Part shown: positions 7,408 through 15,761 of the stretch, in pieces | Layout: every line of letters begins with the position of its first letter | Numbering within the stretch: position 1 is the first letter of the stretch | Assembly (NCBI RefSeq): GCF_024448165.1 | Contig: NZ_JAMOLN010000012.1 | Location: forward strand, 1-64,000 | DNA: 64,000 bases | DNA from: Streptomyces longispororuber | GTDB lineage: Bacteria; Actinomycetota; Actinomycetes; Streptomycetales; Streptomycetaceae | Reading direction: 5' to 3' | Program-made: the position numbers and the translations under genes | The notes under the pieces: generated by a model | The model's database searches: none | What the model was told of the DNA's origin: nothing | Seen by the model: the letters and a program-made list of their open reading frames with translations, nothing else

Positions 7408-9324
7408 TCAGGCGGCAACGAGTACGGCGGGGTCGGGGGCGGCGGACAGGAGGGCTCGGGTGTAGGGGTTCTCCGGGGATTCGCAGAGCGCGTCGGCGGG
7501 GCCGGTCTCCACGATGCGGCCGTGGTGCATCACCGCGATGCGATGGCTGACCTGGCGTACGACGGCGAGGTCGTGGGCGATGAAGACGAGGGCGAGGCCG
7601 AGGTCGCGCTGGAGGTCCGTGAGCAGGTTGACGATCTGGGCCTGGACGGAGACGTCGAGCGCGGAGACGGGTTCGTCGCAGATGAGGACGGCGGGTTGCG
7701 GTGCCAACGCCCTTGCGATGCCGATGCGTTGGCGCTGGCCGCCGGAGAAGGAGCGGGGCCGGCGGTCCGCCGCGGACGGGTCGAGGCCGACCTGGCCGAG
7801 CAGGGCGGCGACGCGGCGTTCGCGCTCGTCCCGGTCCGCGGCGAGGCCGAAGGCGATGAGCGGCTCGGCGATGATCTCGCCGACGGTCAGGCGCGGATTG
7901 AGGGAGGCGTACGGGTCCTGGAAGACCATCTGCACCTCGCGGCGCACGTCGTGCAGGGCGCGGCGTCGCGGCCGGGTCACGTCGTCGCCACGCAGGCGCA
8001 GGGTGCCCGCGTCGGCGGGGTGGGCGTGGGCGAGGACCCGGGCGAGCGTCGACTTGCCCGATCCGGACTCCCCCACGATGCCGAGGGTCTCGCCCGCGCG
8101 GAGGGTGAGCGACACGTCGTCGAGGGCGGTGAAGGTGCGCCGTCCGCGCCGGTAGGTCTTGCGGATGCCGTCGGCGGACAGGACGACGGCTCCGGGCGCG
8201 GGGCGTTCGATCCGCTCGGCTTCGGGCAGGGCGACCGGGGTGTACGTTCCGTCGGTGGCGGGTCCGCAGGCGACGCGTCCCGCCCCCGCCGCCACGAGCA
8301 CGGGCACCTCGGTGCGGCACCGCTCCTGAGCCACGGTGCAGCGTGCCGCGAACGCGCAGCCCCGGTGCCCGGCCGTGCCGAGGAGTTCCAGGCCGGGCGG
8401 GCTGCCGGGGATCCCGGTGAGACGGGTGCCGGACGGCGAGGTCAGGCGTGGCACGGCGGCGAGCAGTCCGGCGGTGTACGGATGCCGGGGCCGGGTCAGG
8501 ACGTCGCGGGTGGCCCCCTCCTCCACCACGGTTCCGCCGTACATGACGAGGACGCGTTCGCAGGAGCGGGCGACGACGCCCATGTTGTGGGTGATGAGGA
8601 GGACGGCGACGCCGGTGGTGCGGCCGAGGTCGGCGAGCAGGTCGAGGATCTGTTCCTGCACGGTGGCGTCGAGCGCGGTGGTCGGCTCGTCGGCCACGAG
8701 CAGATCCGGTTCCCCGGCGAGCGCCAGGGCGATGAGGATGCGCTGGCGCTGGCCGCCGGAGAACTGGTGCGGGTGGTCGTCCAGGCGGCGCTCCGGTTCG
8801 GGTATGCCGACCAGGGACAGGAGTTCGACGGATCGAGCGCGGCGGGCGGCTCGGGTCGTTCCGCCCTCCCGTCGTCGGCGCTCGGTGCCGCGTGGGTGGC
8901 TGTCGCCTCGGTGTGGCTGCTCACCGGCTTCCCCGCGCTCCTTGCGGGGCGCGTGGGCGCGCAGGACCTCGTCCAGTTGGCGGCCGATCGTGAGGACCGG
9001 ATTCAAGGAGGTCATCGGGTCCTGGAAGATCATGCCGATGCGGCTGCCCCGCACCGCGCGGAGCGTCTCCTCCGGGGCGGATGTCAACTCCGCTCCGTCG
9101 AGGCGGACTTCGCCGCCGGCGATCCGGCCGTTGCCGGGCAGCATCCGGGTCAGGGCGAGGGCCGTGGTGGACTTGCCGGAGCCGGACTCGCCGACCACCG
9201 CGAGGGTTTCGCCGCGGCGCAGGGTGAAGGAGACGTCCCGTACGGCGCGCAGGGGTGTGCCGTCGGGCGAGGTGAACTCGACGTTCAGGTCCCGGACGTG
9301 GAGCAGGGCGGGCTCGGCCGTCAT
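7408..9324 (-). CDS. Dipeptide/oligopeptide-type ABC importer, fused double ATPase
   Basis: 638 residues with two complete ABC ATPase modules of the DppD/DppF type fused in one chain. Module 1: Walker A GESGSGKST near residue 45, Q-loop FQDPMTSLNP near 100, signature FSGGQRQRI near 188, Walker B LLVADEP. It is followed by the oligopeptide C-terminal segment with cysteines (GCAFAARC...C...C). Module 2: Walker A GESGSGKST near 418, FQDPYASLNP, FSGGQRQRI, VLICDEP. Residues about 126-164 of module 1 hold an unusual Arg/Gly/Glu-rich insert (RKERGEAGEQPHRGDSHPRG...) between the Q-loop and the signature. The start ATG 9324 overlaps the stop of the upstream permease (ATGA), so translation is coupled. 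It energises import through the two permeases upstream. Confidence 0.93.
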   Translation of the reverse strand: MTAEPALLHVRDLNVEFTSPDGTPLRAVRDVSFTLRRGETLAVVGESGSGKSTTALALTRMLPGNGRIAGGEVRLDGAELTSAPEETLRAVRGSRIGMIFQDPMTSLNPVLTIGRQLDEVLRAHAPRKERGEAGEQPHRGDSHPRGTERRRREGGTTRAARRARSVELLSLVGIPEPERRLDDHPHQFSGGQRQRILIALALAGEPDLLVADEPTTALDATVQEQILDLLADLGRTTGVAVLLITHNMGVVARSCERVLVMYGGTVVEEGATRDVLTRPRHPYTAGLLAAVPRLTSPSGTRLTGIPGSPPGLELLGTAGHRGCAFAARCTVAQERCRTEVPVLVAAGAGRVACGPATDGTYTPVALPEAERIERPAPGAVVLSADGIRKTYRRGRRTFTALDDVSLTLRAGETLGIVGESGSGKSTLARVLAHAHPADAGTLRLRGDDVTRPRRRALHDVRREVQMVFQDPYASLNPRLTVGEIIAEPLIAFGLAADRDERERRVAALLGQVGLDPSAADRRPRSFSGGQRQRIGIARALAPQPAVLICDEPVSALDVSVQAQIVNLLTDLQRDLGLALVFIAHDLAVVRQVSHRIAVMHHGRIVETGPADALCESPENPYTRALLSAAPDPAVLVAA

Positions 9325-10202
9325 CGGCGCACCTCCCGGTTGAGGGCCTCGGCGAGGAGGGAGAGGCCGAGGACGAGGGCGGTCACCGCGAGCAGAGGGC
9401 CCGCGGCGTAGTTGGGATGCTGGGACAGGTACGGCATGGACTGGCTCAGGACGCCGCCGAGGGTCGGCGTGGGCGGCCGGACACCGACGCCGAGGAAGCT
9501 CATGGCGCCCTCGATGAACACGGCGACGGTGAGGGAGACCGCGAGCTGCACGATGAGCGGGTCGGTGGCGTTCGGCAGGATGTGGCGGGTCAGCAGCCGG
9601 GCCCGGCCGGTGCCGCCCACGCGCGCGGCGGCGACGTACTCGCGGCCTCGCTGGACGAGGATCCCGGCGCGCAGCTGCCGCCCGAACACCGGGATCTCGG
9701 CCACCGCTATCACGACGATCACGGGCGTTCGGCCGGGGCCGAGCACGGCCGTAACGGCGAGGGCGAGGATGAGGCCGGGGAAGGCGAGCACCAGGTCGAA
9801 GGCGCGCTGGACGACCGTGTCGACGACGGGGTGGACGGCGGCGAGCAGGGCGCAGGCGCAGCCCGCCGCGGCGCCCAGCGGCACGGCGACGGCGATGATG
9901 CCGAGGTCGGCCCGGATGCCGTAGAGGACGCGGCTGAGCAGATCGCGCCCCAGGTCGTCGGTGCCGAGCGGATGCCCCGCGCTGAGCGGCGGGAGCAGGG
10001 TGTCTCCGCTCTGGTCGGTGGGGGCGTGCCCGGACAGGACGGGTGCGAGGACTCCGGCGAGGGCGACCAGCAGGACGAGCAGCAGGCCGGTGCGGCCGCG
10101 CGCGGTGGTGAGTGCCGTCAGGTACGGGGAGCGCCGGCTCTTGCGCGTACGTCCCTTGTTCTGGTGGGGAGTTGGTGTGGTGAGGGTCATGGTGGTGGTC
10201 AC
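9321..10202 (-). CDS. ABC importer permease, DppC-like
   Basis: 293 residues. The N-terminus VTTTMTLTTPTPHQNKGRTRKSRRSPYL precedes the first membrane helix (GLLLVLLVALAGVLAPVL). HPLGTDDLGRDLLSRVLYGIRADL is the DppC/OppC N-terminal signature, and EYVAAARVGGTGRARLLTRHILPNATDPLIV is the EAA coupling loop. GTG 10202 is preferred because it overlaps the stop of the upstream permease (GTGA); ATG 10190 is an alternative. Its own stop overlaps the ATPase start. It forms the membrane channel with the DppB-like protein. Confidence 0.92.
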   Translation of the reverse strand: MTTTMTLTTPTPHQNKGRTRKSRRSPYLTALTTARGRTGLLLVLLVALAGVLAPVLSGHAPTDQSGDTLLPPLSAGHPLGTDDLGRDLLSRVLYGIRADLGIIAVAVPLGAAAGCACALLAAVHPVVDTVVQRAFDLVLAFPGLILALAVTAVLGPGRTPVIVVIAVAEIPVFGRQLRAGILVQRGREYVAAARVGGTGRARLLTRHILPNATDPLIVQLAVSLTVAVFIEGAMSFLGVGVRPPTPTLGGVLSQSMPYLSQHPNYAAGPLLAVTALVLGLSLLAEALNREVRR

Positions 10203-11143
10203 TCCCAGCGGATCCGTGGGTCGAGCCAGGCGTACACGAGGTCGGTGAGGAGCTGGACGACCACGAAGACCGCGACGAGGAGGAGCAACAGGTCCTGGAC
10301 GACGGGGTAGTCGCGGCGGGTGAGGCCCTGCTCGGCGAGCCGGCCGAGGCCGGGCCAGGCGAAGATGGCCTCGACCAGGACGGCGCCGCCGAGGAGGTGG
10401 CCGGTCTGCATGCCGAGCAGGGTGACCACGGGCGGCAGCGCGTTGGGGACGGCGTGCCGCCACAGGAGTCGCCGGGGTGCGACGCCGGCGGCCTTGGCGG
10501 TGCGGACGTAGTCCTCGGCGAGTGCGTGCTCGATGCCGTCCTTGAGGTAGCGGCCGAGGACCGCGGCGCTGGGCAGCGCCAGGCACAGGGCGGGCAGCAG
10601 GAGGTACTGGACGGCGAGGTCGGGGGCGTCGAGGAAGGAGGCGTGGCCGCCGGGCGGCAGCACGCCGAGGGCGACGGCGAAGACGAGGACCAGGAGCACA
10701 CCGGTGACGTAGGGCGGCACGGCGAGCGCGCCTGTGGTCACGGCACGCACGGCGCCGCGCACCCAGCCGCGGCGCGCGGTCGCTCCGGCGATGCCGAGGG
10801 CGCCGCCGATCAGGACGACCAGCACCAGAGCACCCAGGGTGAGTTGGGCGGTGGCGGCGAGTCCGTCGCCGATGAGGGACGCGGTGTCGCCGCCGATCGC
10901 GTAGGAGGGGCCGAGGTCACCCCGTACGAGATCGCCGACCCAGTGCGCGTACTGGGTGAACAGCGGTTCGTCCAGGCCGAGTCGGGCGCGGATCGCGGCG
11001 ACGGTCTCGGCGCTCGCGTCGGGTCCGGCCAGCGAGCTCGCCGGGTCGCCGGGGATGAGCCGCAGGATCGAGAAGACGACGAAGGAGGCGAGGGCCAGCA
11101 CGAGAAGTGCGGACGGCAGGCGTTTGAGGAGGTAGCGCGTCAC
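10199..11143 (-). CDS. ABC importer permease, DppB-like
   Basis: 314 residues from GTG 11143. It has the DppB/OppB N-terminus (YLLKRLPSALLVLALASFVVFSILRLIPGDPA), the GLDEPLFTQYAHWVGDLVRGDLGPSY segment and the EAA loop (EDYVRTAKAAGVAPRRLLWRHAVPNALPPVV). About six membrane helices. It starts one base after the solute-binding-protein stop and overlaps the next permease by four bases, so all four genes form one operon. Confidence 0.93.
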   Translation of the reverse strand: MTRYLLKRLPSALLVLALASFVVFSILRLIPGDPASSLAGPDASAETVAAIRARLGLDEPLFTQYAHWVGDLVRGDLGPSYAIGGDTASLIGDGLAATAQLTLGALVLVVLIGGALGIAGATARRGWVRGAVRAVTTGALAVPPYVTGVLLVLVFAVALGVLPPGGHASFLDAPDLAVQYLLLPALCLALPSAAVLGRYLKDGIEHALAEDYVRTAKAAGVAPRRLLWRHAVPNALPPVVTLLGMQTGHLLGGAVLVEAIFAWPGLGRLAEQGLTRRDYPVVQDLLLLLVAVFVVVQLLTDLVYAWLDPRIRWE

Positions 11144-11144
11144 G

Positions 11145-12755
11145 TCAACTCCCGCTCGCCAGATAGGCGTTGTCGAGGTTGAGGTAGGCGAACTTGTTGA
11201 TGGTGACGCCGTGCAGCTTCGTGCTCGCCGTCTCGACCCGGCCGCGAACCGCGAGGTCGATGACGAACGCCGCGTCGAGGAGGACGTCGGAGATCTCCTG
11301 GTAGAGGGCGCGGCTCGCGGAACCGCTCAGGCCGGTGCCGGTCCACGCCTTCCGCACGATGGCGGTGTACTCCTCGGAGCGGTACTTCGAGGTGTTCTTG
11401 GCCTCGTTGAAGGGGTAGGCGCTGACGGCGAGCGTCGAGGGCTGGACCTGGGCGAAGCCGTGTCCCTGGACCCACAGGGCAGGCATCCCCTGCGAGATGA
11501 GCTTCTTCTGGGAGACGGCGGGGTCGGTCGGCTCCAGGGTGGTGTGGACGCCGATCTGCTTCAGGTCGTACTGGACGGACTCGGCATTGGCCGTCTCGCC
11601 GGGGGTGTTGACGTGCAGGAGCGGCAGGTCGAGCCTGCTGTGTCCGGCCGACTTGAGGAGCTCGCGGGCCTTGCCCGGGTCGTAGGTGTAGTGCGTGCGG
11701 TTGGCCTCGGTGTAGGCGGGCGACGACTTGGGCCACGGGGCGGCGGAGGCGAATCCGTAGCCGCCGAGGGTCTGCTTGACGAGTCGTTCGCGGTCGACGG
11801 CCCAGGCGAGGGCGTGCCGGACGGTGGGGTCGTCGAGCGGTTTCACGGTGGTGTTGACGCCGAGGTAGGCGGCGCCGCCGCCGACCGCGTACTCCTTGGT
11901 GCGCAGGGTGCCGTCGGATGTGAGGGAGGCGAGGGTCTTGCCGGGCACGTCGTAGGACAGCTGCGACTGGCCGGTGCGCAGCGAGGAGAGGAGCGCCTCG
12001 GCCTGGGCGACGACGCGGAGTTCGACGCGGTCGAGGTAGGGGCGGCCGGGCTGCCAGTAGTCGGCGTTGCGGGTGAGGCTGAGGCCGGTGCCGGGGCTCC
12101 ACTTGGCGAGCTTGAACGGTCCGGTGCCGTTCAGCTTCTTTCCCGTGACGGCCTGTTCGACGGAGTCCGGGTCGGTGATGATCATGAATTCGAAGAGGTC
12201 GAAGAGGTTGGCGACGGGGTGCTTCAGCTTGAGCACCAGTTCGTGGTCGCCGCGCTTCTCGAACCCGCTGACCGCGAGGGCCGTGGCCCTCAACTGGGCT
12301 GCTCTGAGCGGGTTCTGAAGGTTCCTCACGGCGAAGACGACATCGTCCGCGGTGAACTTCCGGCCGTCGTGGTACGTGACGTCGTCGCGCAGCCTGAGCG
12401 TGATGCTGCGGCCGTCCTTCGCGTACGTCCAGGAGGTGGCCAGTTCCGGCTGTGGGCGCAGGGAGTCGTCGTAGCGGGTCAGGGTGTTGAAGACGAGACG
12501 GTTCTGGAGCGACTGGCCGGTCTGGGTGAACAGCAGGGCGGGTGTGAAGTCCGCGTTGATCGCGATGTCGAGGGTCCCGCCGCGCCGCGGTGCGTCGGAC
12601 GTGCCGCCCGCGCCTGCGGACTTGCTGTCGGACACGGCCGAGCGGCAGCCGGCCAGACCGAGCCCGAGGAGCGCGGCGCCTCCTCCGGCGGCCCGGAGGG
12701 TGGTGCGGCGGGTCGGGGCGTCGGGGAGCGAGGGACGGGGAGAGGGGTCGGTCAT
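11145..12755 (-). CDS. Family-5 extracellular solute-binding lipoprotein of the ABC importer
   Basis: 536 residues. TRRTTLRAAGGGAALLGLGLAGC ends in a lipobox with the lipidated Cys at about residue 37; the RR pair suggests possible Tat export. The body is SBP_bac_5 (peptide/nickel type): GGTLDIAINADFTP, LATSWTYAKDGRSITLRLRDDVTYHDGRKFTADDVVF, GTGPFKLAKW, NADYW, RHALAWAVDRERLV. Such proteins bind peptides, but relatives carry many other ligands. The surrounding leader peptide, dioxygenase and sulfatase suggest a sulfur-containing ligand here; that is inference. First gene of the importer operon, 219 bases downstream of the cysteine leader ORF. Confidence 0.9.
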   Translation of the reverse strand: MTDPSPRPSLPDAPTRRTTLRAAGGGAALLGLGLAGCRSAVSDSKSAGAGGTSDAPRRGGTLDIAINADFTPALLFTQTGQSLQNRLVFNTLTRYDDSLRPQPELATSWTYAKDGRSITLRLRDDVTYHDGRKFTADDVVFAVRNLQNPLRAAQLRATALAVSGFEKRGDHELVLKLKHPVANLFDLFEFMIITDPDSVEQAVTGKKLNGTGPFKLAKWSPGTGLSLTRNADYWQPGRPYLDRVELRVVAQAEALLSSLRTGQSQLSYDVPGKTLASLTSDGTLRTKEYAVGGGAAYLGVNTTVKPLDDPTVRHALAWAVDRERLVKQTLGGYGFASAAPWPKSSPAYTEANRTHYTYDPGKARELLKSAGHSRLDLPLLHVNTPGETANAESVQYDLKQIGVHTTLEPTDPAVSQKKLISQGMPALWVQGHGFAQVQPSTLAVSAYPFNEAKNTSKYRSEEYTAIVRKAWTGTGLSGSASRALYQEISDVLLDAAFVIDLAVRGRVETASTKLHGVTINKFAYLNLDNAYLASGS

Positions 12756-12857
12756 CGTGGGGCCTGCCTCGGAAGGGAAGGGCGCGAGCGGAGCCGTCGA
12801 GGAGGAGTCCTCGGAGATTTGTTCCGCTGCGACAGGAATGAAGGCGCGAGCCGAACA

Positions 12858-12887
12858 CCCGGCAGCAGCCGCGAGCGACCTGCCGGG
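12858..12887 (-). promoter_or_regulatory. Hairpin in the importer leader RNA
   Basis: CCCGGCAG and CTGCCGGG form a perfect 8-bp stem with a 14-base loop, between the cysteine leader ORF and the solute-binding-protein start. It lies where an attenuator hairpin would be. No U-tract follows, so a Rho-type or translational mechanism would be needed. Confidence 0.35.
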
Positions 12888-12974
12888 GAGCAGCCGGAGG
12901 CGGCGTCAACGACAGGAAGCAGCAGGGAAGTTCAACGAGCCGGGATCAGCGGTGATGCGCGAAGGCCAGGGGAA

Positions 12975-13061
12975 TCAGAGACGGACGGCGGCACAGACCG
13001 CGCTGGCCTGTCGACAGAGGTCGACGTGCCTGCGGGAGACGAGGCGCTTGTCCGGATTCAC
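12975..13061 (-). CDS. Cysteine-containing leader peptide of the sulfur importer operon
   Basis: 28 codons from GTG 13061 to TGA 12975. The peptide contains SRRHVDLCRQASAVC: RRHVDLxR followed by two Cys. This matches the short Streptomyces ORFs annotated as 'putative leader peptide' that precede sulfur transport and assimilation genes. The GTG sits 7 bases after a -10 element, so it is probably leaderless. Ribosome stalling at the Cys codons when cysteine is scarce would be the expected control, as shown for cysteine-rich uORFs in mycobacteria. It lies 219 bases before the solute-binding-protein gene. Confidence 0.75.
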   Translation of the reverse strand: MNPDKRLVSRRHVDLCRQASAVCAAVRL

Positions 13062-13067
13062 GCGAGC

Positions 13068-13097
13068 AATATGGCAGCGGCGATCGGCAGCGGTCAA
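13068..13097 (-). promoter_or_regulatory. Promoter of the importer operon
   Basis: On the minus strand TTGACC (13097-13092) and CATATT (13073-13068) are separated by exactly 18 bases, and the leader GTG begins 7 bases after the -10 box. This gives the importer its own promoter, separate from the upstream ROK gene. Confidence 0.6.
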
Positions 13098-13123
13098 CAG
13101 AGCCTGTCCGCATCGTGAGCAGC

Positions 13124-14341
13124 TCACCCCTGCAACGGGTTCCTGAACAGCGGATTCAGCAGGACCGTCCCGGCCGCGACCGGCAGCACGCCCGGACCGG
13201 CATGCGGACTGACGAGTCGCTCGGGGTCGTCACAGACGTGCGAGTGATCGACGGCGGCGCCCCGGATCTCCTCCAGGTAGGCGGAGTTGAGGATGCTCGA
13301 CTGCTCGGTGATCACCACGAGGTCGGGGTTGAGCACGTCGAGCAGGAGCGCGGCGGCCCGGCCCACGGCGCGGGCCCTGCTGCGCAGCAGCCGGTCGGCG
13401 CGCGGATCGCCGGTGGCCGCCGCGTCCCAGAGCAGCATCGAGTCCGGTTCGGGGATGATGCCGCGCCGCACGGCCACGGCGGCCAGCGCCGTGTCGGACG
13501 CCGTCGCCTCCAGGCATCCGGTGCGTCCGCACGCACACGGCACGGTGGAGTCGGGCACCGGAAGGTGCGCCACGTCACCGGCACCGGAGCGCGGCCCCCT
13601 GTGCACGACCCCGGCGATCCCGAGGGCGGCGTCGACGACGTTGCCGACGAAGAGGTGGACGAGGCTGCGCCGCGCGGCGGGCAGACCGAAGAGGATCTCC
13701 GACTGCGCGATGGCCCGGGCGTGGTTGTCCAGACGTACGGGCAGGTCGAGTGCGCGGGACAGATCCGCGGCCAGCGTCCGCTGGTGCCAGCCGAGCGCGT
13801 CGTGCCGCACGACGGTCCCGGTCCCGGGATCGACCCAGCCGCCGAGCATCGCGCCGACCCCGAGCAGCGGCCTGCCCCGGGGCCGTCCGGCGAGGAACTC
13901 CCCCAGCTCATGGGCGACCCGGCCGGGCAGCTCCGTCCTCCGGTCGATGCCGTCGTGCCGGAAGGTGCGCCGGGCCACGATGCGGCCGCGCAGATCCACC
14001 AGGCCGAACGTGGAGGCCGGCACCCCGATGTGCACGCCCGCCGCCAGCGGTCCGCCGACCTCGCCGGTGTGCAGGTCGACGGGTATCTGAGGGCGGCCGA
14101 CGGTGCCGCCGGAGGCCAGTTCCGGCAGATCGCGCAGGAGGCCGCGCCGGCTCAGGTCGGTGCACTGCCGGGAGACGGCGGCGGGGCTGAGACCACTGAG
14201 CCGGGCGACGCCGCCGCGCGCCACGGGCCCGTGGTCGAGGACGGTCCGCAGCACCGTCGCGGCGTTGGCGTCCCGTCGGCCGTCCCCCGCCATGCGCGGG
14301 GGATGCGGCGGCGGGGCCGTGGTCTCGTCGGCTTGCGTCAT
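13124..14341 (-). CDS. ROK family transcriptional regulator
   Basis: 405 residues. Residues about 25-75 form a winged HTH (TVLRTVLDHGPVARGGVARLSGLSPAAVSRQCTDLSRRGLL). The ROK fold follows with the zinc motif CACGRTGCLE near residue 269. The sugar-kinase catalytic position, normally in an N-D motif, reads LDNHARA, so it is unlikely to phosphorylate sugar and is a regulator proper. It lies upstream of and in line with the importer operon and divergent from the dioxygenase/sulfatase operon, so it is the natural local regulator of both. Effector unknown. Confidence 0.88.
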   Translation of the reverse strand: MTQADETTAPPPHPPRMAGDGRRDANAATVLRTVLDHGPVARGGVARLSGLSPAAVSRQCTDLSRRGLLRDLPELASGGTVGRPQIPVDLHTGEVGGPLAAGVHIGVPASTFGLVDLRGRIVARRTFRHDGIDRRTELPGRVAHELGEFLAGRPRGRPLLGVGAMLGGWVDPGTGTVVRHDALGWHQRTLAADLSRALDLPVRLDNHARAIAQSEILFGLPAARRSLVHLFVGNVVDAALGIAGVVHRGPRSGAGDVAHLPVPDSTVPCACGRTGCLEATASDTALAAVAVRRGIIPEPDSMLLWDAAATGDPRADRLLRSRARAVGRAAALLLDVLNPDLVVITEQSSILNSAYLEEIRGAAVDHSHVCDDPERLVSPHAGPGVLPVAAGTVLLNPLFRNPLQG

Positions 14342-14541
14342 CGTGGGGTCCCTGGCTGACGGCGGGGCGGGGCGGCTGAGCGGTCACGCAGCCTACGCGT
14401 CCCCGGCGGGCCACGGGCCGCCAACATTGCGGCGCCGTGAATTCACCGGACCACCGACGCGCAGCCCTCCGGCCGGCAACTCCCCAGCTCAGCTACCTCG
14501 TTGACGTCGCAACCGGCCGTCGGAGCCGGTCTGGTCGACGG

Positions 14542-14571
14542 TTGACGCTGTCCCGCACCGATTGCCACGCT
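14542..14571 (+). promoter_or_regulatory. Candidate promoter of the dioxygenase/sulfatase operon
   Basis: TTGACG (14542-14547) and CACGCT (14566-14571) are 18 bases apart, and an ATG follows 7 bases after the -10. The spacing copies the importer promoter at 13068-13097, although this -10 is weak. Confidence 0.4.
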
Positions 14572-14578
14572 CCGACCC

Positions 14579-14617
14579 ATGCCCATGACGACGTGTCCCC
14601 GCCCCGTCTGTCCCTGA
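14579..14617 (+). CDS. Candidate cysteine leader peptide [12 protein letters not shown]
   Basis: 12 codons, ATG 14579 to TGA 14617, with an in-frame ATG at 14585. Two Cys codons lie in the last seven residues. No ribosome binding site; the ATG sits 7 bases from a candidate -10, as for the leader at 12975-13061. A hairpin follows 19 bases downstream and the dioxygenase starts at 14784. It lacks the RRHVDL motif, so support is positional. Confidence 0.4.
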   Translation: MPMTTCPRPVCP

Positions 14618-14636
14618 GTCGCTCCAGCCGGCTCCC

Positions 14637-14658
14637 AAGGGCGCGGGACCGCGTCCTT
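14637..14658 (+). promoter_or_regulatory. Hairpin downstream of the candidate leader ORF
   Basis: AAGGGCGC and GCGTCCTT pair over 8 bp (one G-U) around the loop GGGACC. It could be an attenuator element linked to the leader ORF; no U-tract follows. Confidence 0.35.
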
Positions 14659-14783
14659 CAGCGGCTCCCCCGCACACGTCGGCGGCATCCACTCCATCAG
14701 CGCTCCCGCCACCGCGGACAACGCGTACACGAATTGCTTCCCCTCAGAAACGAATCGGTACCGACCCTCGAAAGGGCACCTCC

Positions 14784-15761
14784 ATGACCACCACCGCACC
14801 CACCCACACCTCCCTCACGGTCACCAAACTCGGCGGCCGGCTGGGCGCCGTCATCGAAGGCGTCCGCCTCGGCGGGGATCTCTCCCCCGAAACCGTCACC
14901 GAGATCCGCACCACCCTCCTCGCCCACAAGGTCGTCTTCTTCCGCGGCCAGGACCACCTCGACACCGACTCCCACGAGGCGTTCGGCCGCCTGCTGGGCA
15001 CCCCGGTCGCCCATCCCACCGTCCCGTCCGCGGACGGCCGCTACTCGTTCCCCATCAACTCGGACTACGGCGGCCGCGCCAACCAGTGGCACAGCGACGT
15101 GACGTTCGTCCCGGCCTACCCCGCGTTCTCGATCCTGCACGCCCGCACGATCCCGCCGTACGGCGGCAACACCCTGTGGGCCAACACCGCGACGGCGTAC
15201 GAGAACCTGCCGGAACCGCTGCGGACCCTCGCCGAGGGCCTGCGCGCCGTGCACTCCAACGACTACGACTACGCGGCCCTGCGCCCCGACGCCGTACCGG
15301 AGCAGCTCGCCCGCTTCCGCGACGTCTTCGCCAAGATCAAGTTCCTGACCGAGCACCCCGTCGTCCGCGTCCACCCCGAGACCGGTGAGCGCACGCTGCT
15401 CCTCGGCAACTTCGTGCAGCGGATCCAGGGGCTCACGGGGCGCGACTCCCGCGACCTCCTGGAGCTGTTCCAGCGGCACGTCGAGCGCCCCGAGAACACC
15501 GTCCGCTGGCAGTGGCGCGTCGGCGACGTCGCCATCTGGGACAACCGCGCCACCCAGCACTACGGCGTCGACGACTCCGACGACCACGAGCGCAAGCTGG
15601 CCCGGGTCACCATCGACGGGGATGTACCGGTCGGCGTCGACGGCCGTACGTCCACGCTCCTGTCCCCGGAGTCGGTGCCCGAGCCGGAGCACGGCATCGC
15701 GTCCGGCGCCTCCACCGCGGCGACCGGCACCCCGACGACCGTCCCGACGGCCGCCGCGTGA
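14784..15761 (+). CDS. TauD/AtsK-type Fe(II)/2-oxoglutarate dioxygenase
   Basis: 325 residues. The iron-binding facial triad is visible: WHSDVTF gives His103 and Asp105, and [13 protein letters not shown] gives the distal His259; the 2-oxoglutarate-binding Arg lies in [10 protein letters not shown]. TauD releases sulfite from taurine and AtsK releases sulfate from alkyl sulfates; the [11 protein letters not shown] form fits the AtsK/alkylsulfate branch at least as well as TauD. The C-terminal 40 residues are Thr/Pro/Ala-rich and extend past the usual family end. Its stop overlaps the sulfatase start by four bases (GTGA), which supports sulfate-ester use. Cytoplasmic sulfur scavenging is the likely role. 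Confidence 0.88.
   Translation: MTTTAPTHTSLTVTKLGGRLGAVIEGVRLGGDLSPETVTEIRTTLLAHKVVFFRGQDHLDTDSHEAFGRLLGTPVAHPTVPSADGRYSFPINSDYGGRANQWHSDVTFVPAYPAFSILHARTIPPYGGNTLWANTATAYENLPEPLRTLAEGLRAVHSNDYDYAALRPDAVPEQLARFRDVFAKIKFLTEHPVVRVHPETGERTLLLGNFVQRIQGLTGRDSRDLLELFQRHVERPENTVRWQWRVGDVAIWDNRATQHYGVDDSDDHERKLARVTIDGDVPVGVDGRTSTLLSPESVPEPEHGIASGASTAATGTPTTVPTAAA

Noticed and set aside
7522..9411. 629-codon plus-strand frame
   Set aside because: Antisense shadow of the ABC ATPase gene, rich in Gly, Val, Asp and Glu, with no recognisable domain.
9325..10701. In-frame upstream extension of the ATPase frame
   Set aside because: The frame stays open by high G+C only. The ATPase family N-terminus and the ATGA overlap with the permease stop place the start at 9324.
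11211..13118. 635-codon plus-strand frame opposite the solute-binding protein
   Set aside because: Antisense of a clear lipoprotein gene; no domain, and it also runs through the leader peptide region.
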